This document shows, in pieces, positions 56,935-64,000 of a DNA stretch of 64,000 bases. Each line of letters starts with the position of its first letter. Position 1 is the stretch's first letter. A model generated the notes under the pieces. It made no database searches and was not told where the DNA came from. It saw only the letters and a list, made by a program, of their open reading frames with translations. The DNA is from an uncultured Serinicoccus sp. Lineage in GTDB: Bacteria > Actinomycetota > Actinomycetes > Actinomycetales > Dermatophilaceae. The stretch is taken from the NCBI RefSeq assembly GCF_947487915.1, contig NZ_CANKYH010000008.1, forward strand, positions 62,001-126,000, written 5' to 3'. A program made the position numbers and the translations under genes.

Positions 56935-58064
56935 GCCCACGCCGGATCCTCGTCGTCACCGTCGTCCACCACCCGGACGACGCGCGCATCCGGCACCGCC
57001 AGGTCGCCAGCCTGCTGGAGGCCGGGTGGGAGGTCACCCTGGCCGCGCCGTTCGGCGGTCACGGCGTCGAGCGCCCCACGGACGTGCAGGGGCTGCGGAC
57101 CGTCGACGTCACCCGGTCCACCGGTCGCCGCCGGGTGGCCGCCCAGCGGGAGGCCCGCCGGGTCCTGCGCGAGCTCGGGCCGCGGCACGACGTGGTGATG
57201 CTGCACGACCCCGAGCTGGTCCCGGCCACCCTGGGCATCTCCCTCCCGGTGACGGTGTGGGACGTGCACGAGGACACGAGGGCCGTCGTCGCCCTGCGCT
57301 CCTGGGTGCCCGACCGGCTGCGCGGCCCGCTGGCCTCGGTGGCCTCCGCGCTCGAGCGCAGCGCCGAGCGGCGGATGGTCCTCATCCTGGCCGACGAGGA
57401 GTACGCCGACCGGTTCGCCCGCGCGCACCTCGTCGTCCCCAACACCACCCCGGTGCCGGTCGACCCACCCCCGGCCGGGACCCCGGACGAGCAGGGGCGC
57501 CTGCGCGTGGTCTACCTCGGCAGCCTGGCCCGCGAGCGCGGCGTCGCCGAGCTCGTCGCGGTCGGAGAGCAGCTGCACCGGCGCACCGGCGGACGAGCGG
57601 TGCTCGAGGTGGTCGGCCCGGCGCACGGCGCCGCCGTCACCGCCGAGCTCGAGGCGGCCCGGGAGCGAGGGCACCTGGAGTGGACGGGGTTCCTGCCGGC
57701 GCGGGAGGCGCTGGCCCGCCTGGACGGAGCCCTCGCCGGGCTGTCGCTGCTGCACGACGTCGCGAACTTCCGCCCGAGCATGCCGACCAAGGTGGTCGAG
57801 TACATCGCCCACGCCGTCCCCGTCGTCACGACGCCGTTGCCGCGGGCCGTCGACCTCGTCGAGCGCAGCGCCGCGGGTGTCGTCGTGCCCTTCCACGACG
57901 TGGAGCAGACCGTGCAGACGCTGCTCGGCTGGGTCGAGGACCCGGCGGCCGCCGCGGCCCTGGGCCGTCAGGGGCACGCCCTCGCCGCCCGGGAGCTGGA
58001 CTGGGCCGTGCACTCACGCGCCTTCGTCGACGCCATGGACCGGCTCGCCGACGCGCCCCGCTGA
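56931..58064 (+). CDS. glycosyltransferase family 4 protein
   Basis: A 377-residue GT-B enzyme. It starts SPRRILVVTVVHHPDDARI with an N-terminal acceptor domain (MLHDPELVPATL) and a C-terminal donor domain (VVYLGSLARERGVAELVAVG and MPTKVVEYIAHAVPVVTT). GTG at 56931 overlaps the ATPase stop. Last gene of the plus-strand export operon. Its 3' end overlaps the convergent gene by 51 bp. Confidence 0.88.
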   Translation: MSPRRILVVTVVHHPDDARIRHRQVASLLEAGWEVTLAAPFGGHGVERPTDVQGLRTVDVTRSTGRRRVAAQREARRVLRELGPRHDVVMLHDPELVPATLGISLPVTVWDVHEDTRAVVALRSWVPDRLRGPLASVASALERSAERRMVLILADEEYADRFARAHLVVPNTTPVPVDPPPAGTPDEQGRLRVVYLGSLARERGVAELVAVGEQLHRRTGGRAVLEVVGPAHGAAVTAELEAARERGHLEWTGFLPAREALARLDGALAGLSLLHDVANFRPSMPTKVVEYIAHAVPVVTTPLPRAVDLVERSAAGVVVPFHDVEQTVQTLLGWVEDPAAAAALGRQGHALAARELDWAVHSRAFVDAMDRLADAPR

Positions 58065-61000
58065 GGGCGGTCGCGCCCCGGTGGCGATCTCGTAGACCTC
58101 GTCGTAGCGCGTCGCGATCGCGGACCAGGTGCGGTGCTCGCGCACCCACGCCCGGGCGGACCGGGCCATCTCCGCCCGGCGGGCGGGGTCGTGCAGGAGG
58201 TCGGCGAGCACGTCGGCGAGCGCCTCGGCGTCCCCCGGCGGGAAGGTCGCGCCGCGCTCCCCTCCGCCGACGACCTCCAGCAGGGCGGGGAGCGCCGAGA
58301 CCACCAGCGGCAGGCCCATCGACATCGCCTCGTAGGGCTTGAGCGGGGTCACCAGCCGTGCCGCCCGCTCGTCGATCCGGGGGACGACGAAGATGTCGAG
58401 GAGGGCGTAGTAGTCGCCGACCTCCTCGTGCGGGACCTGCCCGGTGAGGACGACGTGCTCGGCGACGCCGCGCTCGGCGGCCAGCCGCTCCAGGGCCTCC
58501 TGGCGTTCGCCGCCCCCGACGAGCAGCACGGTCACGGCGAGCCCGCGGCCGCGCAGCACCGAGACCGCCTCCACCAGCGTCTCCTGGCCCTCCCGCGGGT
58601 GGTCCAGGTTGCTCACGTAGCCGACGACGAGTGAGCCGCCCTCGCCGAGCCCGAGCCGCTCGCGCAGGTCGGCCCGCGGGTCGCGCGGCCCGATCGCCTC
58701 GGCGTCCACCCCGTTCGGGACGACCACGACCCGCGCCGGGTCCGGCGTGCGGCCGGCCCGGGTCGGGGGCCGCTGCACGATGTCCTCGCGCATGGACTCG
58801 CTCAACGTCACCACCGCGTCCGCCTCGGTGAGGACCCGGGTCTCCAGCTCGCGCCGCAGCCGGTAGAGCTCGCTGCGCGTGGCCCGCCCGACGTCGGAGG
58901 TCCACACCGCCTCGAAGAGGCCGCGGACCTCGTAGACGACCGGTATGCCGGTGGCGCGGCCGACGGCGAGGGCGACCAGCGCGAGCTCGTAGCCGCGGTG
59001 CCCGGAGTGGGCGTGCAGGACGGCCGGCCGGTGCTCGGTGACGACGTCGAGCAGGTGGCGGGCGAAGACGTCCAGGTGCTGGTCGGGAGCCTCCCGGTCC
59101 GGCACGTCCGTGCGGGTGAGCCGCAGGTGGGGGACGCCGCCCACGTCCTGCACCGGTGGCGCCGGTTCGTCGGGGAAGTCCAGGGCGGTGGCGGCCAGCA
59201 CGTCCTCGCCGGCGCGTCGCCGCTCCCGCAGGAGGTAGAACGAGCGGACGGCATACCCGCTGGTGCGCTGCGGGAGGGAGGCCTTGAGCAGGTGCAGCAC
59301 CCGGCCGGGGACCGGGTCGACCGGTCGGGGTGCGAGGTCGCCGGGCCACCAGCCGGGGTCGAACTCGCGCAACCGCCCCTCCTGCTCGCGGACCAGCGTC
59401 GCGAGCAGGGCCCGGTCGTCCCGCGCGGCCCAGCGACGCAGGACGGCCAGCCGGGCGCTGGGCTCCCCGGCCTTGGTGGCCGTGAGGGCCGCCTGCTGCA
59501 GCACGGCGGGCCCGACCGCGTCGTCCGGACGGGCGAGCAGCTCGTGGACGAGCGCCATGGCGGCCTCGTGCTCGCCGGCCCTCGTCCGGTCGGCCAGCCG
59601 CCCGATGTCACCCAGGACGGCCTCGCGCAGGGTCGTGGCGGCGCCGCCGGTCGACGTCTCCGCGCGCAGCGAGCCGAGCCCGGGCACCACCTCGACGACC
59701 GCTCCCGGCGCCAGCTCGCGGACCCGGCCGGCGGACGCGTCGTCCTCGACGAGCAGGCGCTCCATGCGACCGGTCTCCAGCATCGGCAGCCACGGCGCGT
59801 CGAGGTCCCCCGGGCGCAGCAGAACCAGGAGCCGCGCCGTGACGGGGGCGACGAGCGAGGCCAGGACGGCGCGCTGGTCGGCGCCGTCGACGAGGACGAC
59901 GTCGGGCGGCCCGTCCTGCACCGCCGCGGTGAACGAGGGGTAGGCCGGGCCCGGCCTCCCGAGACCGGCCCGCAGCCGGGCCTCCACGAGGGCGTCGGGA
60001 ACGCCCGCGCCGCGCAACGGGGTAGGGACGGCGCCGTCGCCGGCGCCGAGCAGCGTGACGTCCACCACCGGGGAGACCCGCAGGGTCGTGCGCAGCGGCG
60101 GGCCGGAGCCGTCCTTCGGCAGCACCAGGACCCGGTGGTGCGAGCTCTGCGCCGGCGCGGCCTCGGCGCCCGCTGCGTTCGCTGTGTCCGCCGCGTCGGC
60201 CATGCTTGCGGCGTCCACGCGGTCGCGGACGGGGTCGGTGAGCGCCCGGCCCGTCCGGCTGCCCCGCAGCAGGTCGCGGGACGACGTCCCCCCGTCGGCA
60301 GGCAGCAGGCGCAGCGCCAGGGCCGCCCAGCGTGCGGCGGTGCCGGGATCGCCGTCCAGCAGGCCGTCGGCGGCGGCGAGCAGGTCCGTCCCGGCCTCGA
60401 CGGCCTGCGCGTCGCTGCCGCTCCCCGCGAGGGCCGCCCAGGCACGCAGGACGACGTCGTCCGCCCCGAGCAGCGGGACGAGGGCCTCGAGGAGGACCTG
60501 CCGCTGGTGCTCGTCGAGGGTCGTCCAGGGCACCCGTCGTGCCCGCTCGCGCACCTCGGGCCCCGGTGGGAGGTCCTCACGGAGCAGGCGCACGGCCGCG
60601 CACAGCGCGTCCAGCTCGTCCTGCGGCAGGCTCGCCCGGCGTCTCGGAGGACCGGCGGGGAGCCAGCCCCGGGCGACCTCGGCGGCCGCGGTCCGCACCG
60701 GTCCCGGTCCGACGACGACGCGGGTGGTCGGGGCCAGGATCCGCGTCCTGGCGGCGACCGCCTCCGCGCCGGGGCCCAGGACCAGGACGAGGTCCGCCGA
60801 GCGCGCGGCCGGGACGAGCCGCGGGTCCAGCCGGGCGGCCAGGGCCGCCCGTGGGCCGGCGGGCAGGAGCCCGGTCACCCGCAGCGGTGTCCGCTGCCAC
60901 CGAGGCCGTCCGTGCCCGGCCCGCAGGACGGTCCGGCCCGGCACCGGCGCCGCGCCGGGCCCGGTCTGCGGGAGGGTGAGCGAGGGGAGCAGGACCCCGA

Positions 61001-61100
61001 GGTCGCGGCCGAGCGCGGCGGCGAGCTGGTCCGGGTCGCCACCGACGAGGAGCAGGACCGCCGGCTGGTCGGGCTGCCCGGCGACCGGGTCAGCCGGCAC
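58014..61100 (-). CDS. large two-part protein with C-terminal GT4 domain
   Basis: A 1028-residue protein. The C-terminal about 410 residues are a GT4 glycosyltransferase: HSGHRGYELALVAL, VVVPNGVDAEAIG, VVGYVSNLDHPREGQETLVEA and PLKPYEAMSMGLPLVVS. The first about 600 residues are Leu/Ala/Arg-rich with Rossmann-like stretches (LVLVLGPGAEAV, DVVLVDGADQRAVL), suggesting additional degenerate GT-B-like folds; function unknown. The GTG at 61100 is set by similarity of the strand-start ADPVAGQ and by overlap with the upstream gene's stop (61090-61100). Confidence 0.8.
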   Translation of the reverse strand: MPADPVAGQPDQPAVLLLVGGDPDQLAAALGRDLGVLLPSLTLPQTGPGAAPVPGRTVLRAGHGRPRWQRTPLRVTGLLPAGPRAALAARLDPRLVPAARSADLVLVLGPGAEAVAARTRILAPTTRVVVGPGPVRTAAAEVARGWLPAGPPRRRASLPQDELDALCAAVRLLREDLPPGPEVRERARRVPWTTLDEHQRQVLLEALVPLLGADDVVLRAWAALAGSGSDAQAVEAGTDLLAAADGLLDGDPGTAARWAALALRLLPADGGTSSRDLLRGSRTGRALTDPVRDRVDAASMADAADTANAAGAEAAPAQSSHHRVLVLPKDGSGPPLRTTLRVSPVVDVTLLGAGDGAVPTPLRGAGVPDALVEARLRAGLGRPGPAYPSFTAAVQDGPPDVVLVDGADQRAVLASLVAPVTARLLVLLRPGDLDAPWLPMLETGRMERLLVEDDASAGRVRELAPGAVVEVVPGLGSLRAETSTGGAATTLREAVLGDIGRLADRTRAGEHEAAMALVHELLARPDDAVGPAVLQQAALTATKAGEPSARLAVLRRWAARDDRALLATLVREQEGRLREFDPGWWPGDLAPRPVDPVPGRVLHLLKASLPQRTSGYAVRSFYLLRERRRAGEDVLAATALDFPDEPAPPVQDVGGVPHLRLTRTDVPDREAPDQHLDVFARHLLDVVTEHRPAVLHAHSGHRGYELALVALAVGRATGIPVVYEVRGLFEAVWTSDVGRATRSELYRLRRELETRVLTEADAVVTLSESMREDIVQRPPTRAGRTPDPARVVVVPNGVDAEAIGPRDPRADLRERLGLGEGGSLVVGYVSNLDHPREGQETLVEAVSVLRGRGLAVTVLLVGGGERQEALERLAAERGVAEHVVLTGQVPHEEVGDYYALLDIFVVPRIDERAARLVTPLKPYEAMSMGLPLVVSALPALLEVVGGGERGATFPPGDAEALADVLADLLHDPARRAEMARSARAWVREHRTWSAIATRYDEVYEIATGARPPSAGRVGEPVHGVDEGA

Positions 61101-63162
61101 CGTGGACCTCCGACGTCGGCGTGCGGGCGACCTCCACGGACCGGGGCGACCCGGTGGTGGTCGGTCCGGGCGGGCCACCCACGTCCTGCGCAGTGCCCCC
61201 GTGCGGGTGCAGGTCGAGCCCGGGCAGCGCCCGCCGCAGCTCGGCCTCCTCGCCTTCGTCCAGCCACGGGGCGACGACCCAGCGGGGCCGGACCCCCCAC
61301 CAGGAGCGCACCACGTCACCGGCCCCGAGGAGGTCCTCCGGGAGGCCGGAGGGCCCGGGCCGCACGCTCTCGGTGCCGAGCCAGACCTCCACCGCACCGG
61401 CCTGCACGCGCACGCCCTGCCCGGCCAGCAGGGCCAGGACCGAGAGGTCGAGGACGACGAGCCGGTCCACGGCGATGTCGTCGGTCCGGGAGAGCAGCCA
61501 GGCCCGACCGTCCAGCAGGGCGTCGTCGAGCCCCCGGTCCAGCTCGGCTCGGCGCACCCCCGCCGCGGCGTGGCCCTCCTGGTGCCACAGGCCGACCCGC
61601 TGCTCGGGCGGGCCGGTCCGCAGCCGTCGCTGGAGCCACCCGCTCGCGCGGGTGGTGGGGGGCGCGGAGAAGGAGCCGAGGTATGCCGTGGCCAGCCGGC
61701 CCGGGACGAGCGCGCCGACGGGGAGCCCCCGGGTCCACCCCCGGGGGACGGGGAAGGGCAGCGCGCCGAGGGTGGCGTCGTCGACGCTCGCCTCGCCCTC
61801 GTCGCGCCGGCGCCTGCTGAGGCGGCGGTGCCAGGCCATGAAGCTCGAGCGGAAGGCACGTCGCTCGGGGGCGGCCCAGGAGAAGGTGAAGTCGCCCCGC
61901 GAGAGCGAGCCGGCCCGCAGCCGGGTCACCGCCAGCGGCAGCTCCACGTCGACGATCTGGCCGTGCAGCCGGGCCACCCGCTCGGCGAACTCGGAGTCGG
62001 CCCCCTTGCGCACCGGCAGGAACCCGCCGGTCCGCTCCAGGATGCTGCGGCGCAGCAGCAGCGAGGAGGCGTTCTCGCGCACCGCGCGGTAGCCCAGCCA
62101 CTGGTGGGTGAGGTCGTCCTTCGCCCGGACCGCGAGGCTGCGGCTCATCGGGGTCTGCGGACCAGCGTCGTCCAGGGCCCGCACCTGGTGCTCGATGCGG
62201 TTCGGGTGCGACCAGTCGTCGGCGTCCTGGAAGGTGATGAGACTGCCCCGCGAGGACTCGATCGCGGCGGCCCTGCCGAGGTAGGACCCTCCGTTGCGTT
62301 CCATGGTCAGGACCCGGACCCGGGGGTCCAGCGCGGCCACCCGGGCGTAGACCTCCGCGAAGTCGGGCCCCGAGCAGTCGTCGACCACGACGATCTCCAG
62401 CTCGGGGTAGGTCTGCTCGGTGATGGAGCGCACCGCCGTGAGCAGCCCGACATCCGGGCGCCAGCTGGGCATGATGACGGTGACGAGCTCGCCGGCGACG
62501 GCCGAGCCGGCCACCGGCCCCGGTGCCGCGAGCCGGTCGAAGGGGCAGGGTGCGCCGTCGACCGCGTCGTCCCGGTCCACCTCGCGCAACCGCGGCGTGG
62601 CGAGCCCACGTTCGGCGAAGCGGGTGCCGAGCAGCTGCTCCCAGGCGGTCTCGGCCAGGGCCACGGTGCTCGCTCCGTGCGGGTTCGCCAGGTCCACCCG
62701 CAGATAGAGCTCGGCGTCGGGGTGCAGACCCTCGGCGTCCGCCAGCAGCTGCCGCAGCTGCTCGTGGCGACCGGCGAGGTAGAGCGTCTGCAGCGCGGTC
62801 ATGCGCAGCTGCGGGGAGACCCACGACAGGCCCTCACCCCGCCACAGGGTCTCCACGACCAGGGCCGCCGCGCGCAGCTCCTCCTGGGAGCGCAGCAGGC
62901 CCGCCCACACGAAGGCGACCCCCGCCAGCGCCCGCCGTTGCGGGGTGCCGCGCAGGCACACGCTCGGCACGCCCTCGCCCAGGACGGCCGCCAGCAGGGT
63001 CGACGCGGTGTGCCGCCCCGTGCTGGCCCGGCCGGCGAGCACCTCGAGGGCGTCCGGCGAGCGGTGCCGCAGGGCCAGGTGGAAGAGCGCGGCCGGGTCG
63101 TCCCCGGCGGGACCGTGCCCCAGCTGCCAGGCGAGCCACGACGGGACCGGATCGGTGCTCAT
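61090..63162 (-). CDS. glycosyltransferase family 2 protein with extensions
   Basis: A 690-residue protein. The GT2 domain (about 225-440) shows VTVIMPSWRPDVGLLTAVRS, VVVDDCSG and the DXD-like FQDADDWSH. About 220 helical N-terminal residues (repeat-like, possibly a scaffold) precede it, and a further 250-residue C-terminal region of unknown fold follows. It probably adds a sugar to the polymer or to a protein. ATG at 63162. First gene of a two-gene minus operon. Confidence 0.82.
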   Translation of the reverse strand: MSTDPVPSWLAWQLGHGPAGDDPAALFHLALRHRSPDALEVLAGRASTGRHTASTLLAAVLGEGVPSVCLRGTPQRRALAGVAFVWAGLLRSQEELRAAALVVETLWRGEGLSWVSPQLRMTALQTLYLAGRHEQLRQLLADAEGLHPDAELYLRVDLANPHGASTVALAETAWEQLLGTRFAERGLATPRLREVDRDDAVDGAPCPFDRLAAPGPVAGSAVAGELVTVIMPSWRPDVGLLTAVRSITEQTYPELEIVVVDDCSGPDFAEVYARVAALDPRVRVLTMERNGGSYLGRAAAIESSRGSLITFQDADDWSHPNRIEHQVRALDDAGPQTPMSRSLAVRAKDDLTHQWLGYRAVRENASSLLLRRSILERTGGFLPVRKGADSEFAERVARLHGQIVDVELPLAVTRLRAGSLSRGDFTFSWAAPERRAFRSSFMAWHRRLSRRRRDEGEASVDDATLGALPFPVPRGWTRGLPVGALVPGRLATAYLGSFSAPPTTRASGWLQRRLRTGPPEQRVGLWHQEGHAAAGVRRAELDRGLDDALLDGRAWLLSRTDDIAVDRLVVLDLSVLALLAGQGVRVQAGAVEVWLGTESVRPGPSGLPEDLLGAGDVVRSWWGVRPRWVVAPWLDEGEEAELRRALPGLDLHPHGGTAQDVGGPPGPTTTGSPRSVEVARTPTSEVHGAG

Positions 63163-63230
63163 GGGGTGGACAGCTCTCCCTCGTGGGCTCGCGGGTGCGT
63201 CGTGCCGGGCCGGGGCGCCCGGCCCCGGGG

Positions 63231-63236
63231 TACAGT
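63231..63236 (+). promoter_or_regulatory. -10 box before the small membrane protein
   Basis: TACAGT matches TANNNT, 62 bp before the GTG at 63299. The leader contains the GCAGGAAGG ribosome binding site. No clear -35 is seen. Confidence 0.4.
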
Positions 63237-63298
63237 GAACACCGTCTGGCCCGGTGCCGGAACCCCGACACCCCACCCCGTGCAGGAAGGTCTGTCGC

Positions 63299-63673
63299 GT
63301 GCCCGTCCGCCTCGTTCCCGTCGTCGGCAGCGCCCTCGGGCTCGTCCTCACCGTGGTGCTGGTCATCGGCGCGGCGATCGGCAGCCCGGTCCTCGCAGCG
63401 GTCGCCGGAGGGTTGCTGGGGACGGCCGTGCTTGCGGTCCAGCTGGACTCCTGGCGTCGCGTCCGGAGCCTGCGCACCTACCTGCGCGACGAGATCCGGG
63501 CCAGCCGGGCGCCCGCCCAGCCCACGGGAGCGGCGGGGCCCTCGGAGGCCGACCTGCTCGGAGCCGTGCAGCTGCTGCAGGCGCAGTACACCGGGCGCCT
63601 GGACCGGATGCAGGCGGCGTTGGACGACGCGCTGGCCCGGACGGGCTCGCGGGCCGACCACGACCCGCGGTGA
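63299..63673 (+). CDS. small membrane protein with coiled-coil tail
   Basis: A 124-residue protein not recognised. Two adjacent membrane helices (about 5-25 and 29-46) are followed by a charged helical, coiled-coil-like segment (about 50-115). It may anchor a complex at the inner face of the membrane. GTG start with AGGAAGG 8 nt upstream. It overlaps the next gene by GTGA (63670-63673). Confidence 0.65.
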   Translation: MPVRLVPVVGSALGLVLTVVLVIGAAIGSPVLAAVAGGLLGTAVLAVQLDSWRRVRSLRTYLRDEIRASRAPAQPTGAAGPSEADLLGAVQLLQAQYTGRLDRMQAALDDALARTGSRADHDPR

Positions 63674-64000
63674 GCACGGCCCGGAGCGCCACCACCAGGG
63701 GGGTGGCGGCCGACCACGCGCGCATCGCCGGCCGACGCTCCAGGGCGCTGGTCGCGACGGCGCTGCGCACCCGGTCCGTCCACGGCCGGGAGGTGCTGGC
63801 CGAGGCGGCCTGGCCCGGTCACCTGCCCGCCGACCTGGCCGCGTGGGCGCAGCGCGGCCCGCGGGCCGGGGTCCCCGACGACGCCGACCCGCTCGGTCTG
63901 GCCGACCACGCCCGCGTCCTCGCCGTCCAGACCGGTGACCCGCAGGACGTCACCGTCGGTCGGGGGCTGCTCGAGCAGCTCCTCGCCTCCCCGCACGGTG
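63670..64000 (+). CDS. partial gene running off the right edge, unknown
   Basis: The first 110 residues of a protein, open to the window edge. The sequence is helical and rich in Ala, Arg and Asp (ARVLAVQTGDPQDVTVGRGL near the edge). No family can be assigned from this part. GTG start is coupled to the small membrane protein upstream, so the two are likely functional partners in the surface locus. Confidence 0.5.
   Translation, partial: MSTARSATTRGVAADHARIAGRRSRALVATALRTRSVHGREVLAEAAWPGHLPADLAAWAQRGPRAGVPDDADPLGLADHARVLAVQTGDPQDVTVGRGLLEQLLASPHG

Overview
This window is chromosomal DNA from a high-GC Gram-positive actinobacterium and is centred on the replication origin. Gene order (gnd between dnaN and recF, DUF3566 behind gyrA, a MurJ fused to a pseudokinase, pcnB divergent from a Nudix gene, an actinobacterial Ino1 and a DLW-39 small protein) points to the order Micrococcales, probably an Intrasporangiaceae/Ornithinimicrobium-like relative. 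That family placement is an inference; the phylum is secure.

Layout. 1-4112 is accessory: an SDR oxidoreductase, then a HipB/HipA toxin-antitoxin pair and a Fic AMP-transferase. 4201-4642 holds tRNA-Ala(UGC), DLW-39 and tRNA-Ile(GAU). 4738-7780 is an inserted plus-strand block: an ABC exporter operon with its own small XRE regulator, and a tandem universal stress protein. 7821-19842 (minus) is the replication block DUF3566-gyrA-gyrB-dciA-recF-gnd-dnaN-oriC-dnaA. 20091-23591 (plus) is rpmH-rnpA-yidD-yidC-jag-rsmG. 23566-35684 (minus) is parB-parA, trxA-trxB, a putative anti-sigma gene, sigM, murJ, a DUF6049 gene and a Nudix gene; pcnB faces away from the Nudix gene.

37238-64000 is devoted mainly to the cell surface: a Wzz-like protein, an acyltransferase, a GT87-type membrane mannosyltransferase, a class A PBP, inositol-phosphate synthase, and then a polysaccharide locus. 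The locus has UDP-GlcNAc 2-epimerase, a UDP-HexNAc 6-dehydrogenase, a Wzm/Wzt exporter, several glycosyltransferases and a duplicated asparagine-synthase-like protein. Together these suggest a teichuronic-acid-like polymer containing N-acetylmannosaminuronic acid, possibly amidated.

Most striking observations. (1) A TGTC-N10-GACA operator occurs as a tandem array in front of hipBA and again on the fic promoter, with the -10 box in the same place inside the operator, so HipB probably controls both toxins. (2) An octamer, GGCATACC, occurs 18 times by hand count, in several reading frames, and leans toward one orientation relative to oriC. (3) parAB is flipped compared with the usual actinobacterial order, and its parS-like sites lie inside coding sequence. 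(4) TAGTAG/CTACTA palindromes link the ABC operon and the stress-protein gene.
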